A stretch of DNA of 64,000 nucleotides from JAVJST01 sp040219295. Its GTDB lineage: Bacteria; Pseudomonadota; Alphaproteobacteria; Rhodospirillales; Casp-alpha2. Positions 60,885-64,000 of this stretch are shown here, piece by piece. The notes beneath the pieces are model-generated. The model worked only from the letters and a program-made list of their open reading frames with translations, was not told the DNA's origin and did not search any database. A program made the position numbers and the translations under genes. The stretch is from assembly GCA_040219295.1 (NCBI GenBank), contig JAVJST010000011.1, positions 806,001 to 870,000 of the forward strand. Reading direction: 5' to 3'. How positions within the stretch are numbered: the stretch's first letter is position 1; every line of letters starts with the position of its first letter.

Positions 60885-60951
60885 CACGCCCCAAAGGTAC
60901 CCCCGGCCCGTAAACAAAAAATGAACGAAACCGGGACCTTAACGGGTTCCC

Positions 60952-60983
60952 AAACGAAAACCGCCCGGCGAAGCCGGGCGGTT
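60952..60983 (-). terminator. intrinsic terminator of the BI-1 gene
   Basis: AACCGCCCGGC and GCCGGGCGGTT are perfect 11-bp arms around GAA (60959-60983). On the minus strand the hairpin is followed by TTTTCGTTT. It lies 26 bp after the BI-1 stop codon. Confidence 0.85.
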
Positions 60984-61008
60984 CGAAGGGCCTTATTGGA
61001 TGCCGTCG

Positions 61009-61737
61009 TTATTCGCGATTACCGAACAAGTGGAGCATCATGATGAACAGGTTGATGAAGTCGAGGTAGAGCGTCAGCGCGCCCATGATCGCCTTCTTCT
61101 CGGCGACGGCAGAGCCGTCGGACTCGCGGTAGATCGACTTGATCCGCTGCGTGTCCCAGGCCGTCAGGCCGGTGAAGATCAGCACACCGGCGACGGAGAT
61201 GACGAAGTGCAGCGCGTCGCTGGCCATGAAAATGTTGACCACGCTGGCGATGATCAGGCCGATCAGGCCCATCATCAGGAAGCTGCCGATACCCGACAGA
61301 TCCTTCTTCGTGGTGTAGCCGTAGAGGCTCATGCCAGCGAATGTGCCCGCCGCGATGAAAAAGACCCGGGCGATGCTTGCCCCGGTAAAGGCCAAGAAGA
61401 TGTAACTCAGCGACAAGCCCATGATCGCGGCATAGACCCAGAAGGTGACCTGGGCGGTCTTCACCGACATCGAGTGCACCCGGGCAGCCAGGAAGAACAC
61501 GAAGCCGAGCGGCGCGAGCATCACGACCCACTGCAGCGGCGTTCCGTAAATCGCCTGCATGAGTCCGGTCGAGGTTGATGCGGCAAAGGCAACGGCACCG
61601 GTCAACGCAAGGCCGACCGTCATGTAGTTGTAAACCCGCAGCATGTAAGCGCGCAGCCCGACGTCGATCCCCGCGGCATAAGCTTCCGACGACGACATCT
61701 GGCCGGTGCGCAGATTGAACTGCCTGTTCGGTTCCAT
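61009..61737 (-). CDS. Bax inhibitor-1/YccA-family membrane protein
   Basis: 242 residues from ATG 61737 (MEPNRQFNLRTGQ), which is preceded by GGGAG; an ATG six codons upstream (61755) is the alternative. Seven membrane helices and the conserved YLDFINLFIMMLHLFG C-terminus identify the BI-1 (YbhL/YccA) family. These proteins are pH-sensitive calcium-leak channels in bacteria, and YccA modulates FtsH. It stands alone, with a strong terminator after it. Confidence 0.9.
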   Translation of the reverse strand: MEPNRQFNLRTGQMSSSEAYAAGIDVGLRAYMLRVYNYMTVGLALTGAVAFAASTSTGLMQAIYGTPLQWVVMLAPLGFVFFLAARVHSMSVKTAQVTFWVYAAIMGLSLSYIFLAFTGASIARVFFIAAGTFAGMSLYGYTTKKDLSGIGSFLMMGLIGLIIASVVNIFMASDALHFVISVAGVLIFTGLTAWDTQRIKSIYRESDGSAVAEKKAIMGALTLYLDFINLFIMMLHLFGNRE

Positions 61738-61939
61738 TGGTTCTGTATCTCCCATAATCGCGCTGCCCGAATGGCCGGACGGCACCTGATTGTTCCGTCT
61801 GGAAGGTATGGCGGCAGACTTCGATTTTCAACCTTTACCCGAGCATTTTACACGGTTTTCATATGCTGGAATATCAAACGATTGTGTCGGTTTGCGGGCG
61901 GCGTTTGCGTTAGGCGCGGCGCTCGGCGACACTCGCGCC

Positions 61940-63082
61940 ATGGACAGGTTTCTTTCGGTTTCCGCGACCGGGGACTGGGCCGCCGCTGCGCGTACCTGCG
62001 CCGATGGGCTTGCGAGCATCGAACCGGCGGAATCCGGCACCCAGCACATCGGTTTCTTCTATGTGACGGACGCCATGGCCCCGGACACGGGTTCAATCGC
62101 CACCTTGCTGCGGCAGCTGACCCCAATCAGCTGCTGGATCGGCGCGGTCGGCAGCGGTGTCGTGGCCGATGGGCGTGAGTACCACGGCAATCCGGCGCTC
62201 TCCGTGATGGTCGGGACGTTACCCGAGCAATCCTTCCGCCTCATCAGCGGGCTGTCGGGTGACGCCGGCGGGTTGGCTGGCGCCGACCTTGACTGGGCGC
62301 GCCGTGTCACCCCGGCGTTCGGTATCATCCACGGCAACCCCGGCTACCCCGACGTTGTCGACGCCGTCGAGCGGTTGTCGCTCGACGCCGGCGGCGAACT
62401 CGGCGGGTGTTTCCTGCTCGGCGGCCTGGCGGCACTGCCGGTCCCGGGCGCGGTGATTGCCGGCGCCGAGGACGGCGGTGCCCTAGCGGGCATCCTGTTC
62501 GGCCCCGGTACCGAGGTCGCGAGCGCGCTGTCGCAGGGGTGTTCGCCGCTGGGCGGGGTGCACCGGGTGACCGAGGCCAACGGCGACGTCATCATGTCGC
62601 TCGACGACCGGCCCGCGCTCGAGGTCCTGAAGGAGGACGTCGGCGAGTTGCTGGCCAGGGACCTGAGCCGTCTTGCGGGTTACGTCCATGCCGCGTTTCC
62701 GGTGACCGGCTCAGATACCGGCGACTACATGGTTCGCAACCTGCTGGCGATCGACAAGGACCGCGGCTGGATCGGCATCGGCGGCACCGCTGATTACGGC
62801 GACCCGCTGCTATTCGTACGGCGCGACCCGGAAAGCGCGCGCACCGACCTGATCCGCATGGTCAGCCGGCTGAAGTCGAGGCTGCCGGATTCCGGTATCC
62901 GGGGCGGGCTCTACTTCTCTTGTGTCGCGCGCGGCCCCAGCCTGTTCGGCGGCCCGGAGACCGAGTCCGGAATCATCCAGCGTGAACTCGGGCCGTTTCC
63001 CATGGCGGGGTTCCTCGGCGGTGGCGAGATTTCCGATGCCCGGCTCTATGCCTATACCGGCGTGCTCGTCCTGTTCTGCTGA
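61940..63082 (+). CDS. FIST-domain sensor-type protein
   Basis: 380 residues from the ATG at 61940 (MDRFLSVSATGDWAAAA), which matches the usual family N-terminus; an in-frame ATG at 61808 would add 44 residues. FIST_N (about 10-200: IGFFYVTDAMA, CWIGAVGSGVVADG) is followed by FIST_C (about 215-375: FVRRDPESARTDL, GGLYFSCVARGPSLFG, ISDARLYAYTGVLVLFC). FIST domains are predicted to bind small ligands, probably amino acids, in signalling proteins. No output domain is attached. It is divergent from the BI-1 gene. Confidence 0.75.
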   Translation: MDRFLSVSATGDWAAAARTCADGLASIEPAESGTQHIGFFYVTDAMAPDTGSIATLLRQLTPISCWIGAVGSGVVADGREYHGNPALSVMVGTLPEQSFRLISGLSGDAGGLAGADLDWARRVTPAFGIIHGNPGYPDVVDAVERLSLDAGGELGGCFLLGGLAALPVPGAVIAGAEDGGALAGILFGPGTEVASALSQGCSPLGGVHRVTEANGDVIMSLDDRPALEVLKEDVGELLARDLSRLAGYVHAAFPVTGSDTGDYMVRNLLAIDKDRGWIGIGGTADYGDPLLFVRRDPESARTDLIRMVSRLKSRLPDSGIRGGLYFSCVARGPSLFGGPETESGIIQRELGPFPMAGFLGGGEISDARLYAYTGVLVLFC

Positions 63083-63235
63083 CGGCGGGCGAGATTTCCC
63101 GGGAGTTTCATGGCCCCGCTGGTTGCGGCACAGCGAAAACAGTTCTAGATGAAATGGCACACCCATCCTCGAGCGCCGGTCTCCGCCGGCCGAATCGTTC
63201 CGATCCAACGGAACCCAGCCAGGAGACTTGTGACG

Positions 63236-64000
63236 ATGCAACATCGCCCGCTCGGACGTACCGGCATCAGTGTCAGCCGCATCTGCATGGGCACCATGAC
63301 CATGGGCGAGCAGAGCGACGAGGCGGAATCCTTCGCGTTGCTCGATCAGTGCGTCGACGGCGGCGTCAACTTCTTCGATACCGCCGAGATGTACGCAGTT
63401 CCGGCCCGGGCCGAGACCCAGGGCGCGTCCGAGGCGATCCTGGGCAAATGGATGGCCGAACGCGGCAACCGAGACAAGGTGGTTGTCGCGACCAAGGTGT
63501 CGGGCCCCGGCGAGTCCTTCAATCACGTGCGCGGCGGCAACCTCGGTTTTCGCCCCGACCAGATCGAGGAAGCCATCGAGCAGAGCCTTCGGCGCCTCAG
63601 GACCGACTACATCGATCTCTACCAGCTGCACTGGCCGGAACGCGATACCAACTACTTTGGCCGGCTCGGTTACACCCATCCTGAAAACGACGACTGGACG
63701 CCGTTCGAGGACGTGCTGGCGACCCTCGGCCGCCTCGTCGACGCCGGCAAGGTCCGCGCCGTCGGCTGTTCGAACGAGACCCCGTGGGGGGTGATGAAGA
63801 TGCTGGCGCTGGCCGACGCGCACGGCCTGCCGCGCATGGCGTCGATCCAGAATCCCTACAGCCTGCTCAACCGTGTCTTCGAGGTCGGTCTCGCCGAGGT
63901 CGCGATGCGCGAGGACTGCGGCCTGCTGGCCTATTCGCCGCTGGCGTTCGGCGTGCTGTCGGGCAAGTACCTCGGCGGGCAGAAGCCGCCGAAGGCTCGC
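63236..64000 (+). CDS. Tas-like aldo/keto reductase (3' end cut by window edge)
   Basis: 255 residues are visible from the ATG at 63236, preceded by AGGAGA; about 90 are missing. MQHRPLGRTGISVSRICMGTMTMG, NFFDTAEMYAVPARAETQG (catalytic Asp and Tyr), VVATKVSG (Lys) and YQLHWPERDTNYFG (His) follow the Tas/YghZ branch of NADP-dependent aldo/keto reductases. It reduces carbonyl compounds; Tas in E. coli can complement tyrosine auxotrophy under some conditions. The substrate here is unknown. Confidence 0.88.
   Translation, partial: MQHRPLGRTGISVSRICMGTMTMGEQSDEAESFALLDQCVDGGVNFFDTAEMYAVPARAETQGASEAILGKWMAERGNRDKVVVATKVSGPGESFNHVRGGNLGFRPDQIEEAIEQSLRRLRTDYIDLYQLHWPERDTNYFGRLGYTHPENDDWTPFEDVLATLGRLVDAGKVRAVGCSNETPWGVMKMLALADAHGLPRMASIQNPYSLLNRVFEVGLAEVAMREDCGLLAYSPLAFGVLSGKYLGGQKPPKAR

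Overview
The window looks like a chromosomal segment of a high-GC alphaproteobacterium, most likely Rhodospirillales-like. The evidence is gene content and order: a DUF1674 protein next to rsmB, rsmB followed by a heparinase II/III gene, a tsaD-gpsA-yciI-EVE-Rieske run divergent from hemC-hemD-mitofilin-hemY, DctP/Q/M TRAP transporters, a D-3-hydroxybutyrate dehydrogenase and a BI-1 protein. The assignment is inference from family knowledge; no rRNA gene is present to anchor it.

Region 1 (1-16.5 kb) is a surface-polysaccharide locus running off the left edge. A long minus-strand operon starts near 8.89 kb: a NeuB-family synthase, an SpsF-like cytidylyltransferase, a GT2-NeuA-like fusion, a D-2-hydroxyacid dehydrogenase, a methyltransferase, an AsnB-type amidotransferase, a second methyltransferase and a CmoA-like (carboxy-SAM synthase family) protein. 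It suggests a CMP-activated, nonulosonate-like acidic sugar that is amidated and alkylated. Around it lie an aldo/keto reductase, a second AsnB, a Sel1-repeat protein, a GT4 glycosyltransferase and a GDP-fucose synthase. Control appears local: a winged-helix/Rossmann fusion regulator and an RfaH-like antiterminator form one transcription unit. Three inverted repeats of consensus GTTCACG-N3-TGAAC sit in the promoter regions of the regulator, the neuB operon and the asnB/Sel1 pair. An ops-like 11-mer and a hairpin with a U-run lie in the neuB leader.

Region 2 (16.5-33.3 kb) is mostly core: envelope proteins (a PagL-like lipid A deacylase and a beta-barrel protein), heparinase, rsmB, a TPR protein, acs, the tsaD run and the heme-pathway run.

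Region 3 (33.35-43.2 kb) looks like a genomic island. It begins at the 3' end of tRNA-Thr(CGT), whose last 15 bases recur at 43162-43176. A diverged 161-bp copy of the 3' end of the D-3-hydroxybutyrate dehydrogenase gene lies near the left end, and the intact gene flanks the right end. The cargo is an acyl-decoration cassette: FkbH-like HAD/acyltransferase, acyl carrier protein, MaoC-SDR fusion, methyltransferase, MBOAT O-acyltransferase and two SGNH-type membrane-linked proteins. Together these could build a glyceryl- or hydroxyacyl-ACP and transfer the acyl group to a surface glycan. No integrase was found.

Region 4 (43.2-64 kb) holds D-3-hydroxybutyrate dehydrogenase, then a run of TakP-like TRAP binding protein, long DctQ, DctM with a coiled-coil tail of about 335 residues, a GGT/HpxW-like Ntn hydrolase, a small unknown protein and a fused 5-oxoprolinase/hydantoinase. 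This suggests uptake and breakdown of an organic acid or gamma-glutamyl/lactam compound. After it come a TolC protein, a VOC protein, a cold-shock protein, a J-domain-tailed protein, a D-2-hydroxyacid dehydrogenase, a tail-anchored acidic protein, BI-1, a FIST protein and a Tas-like aldo/keto reductase cut by the right edge.
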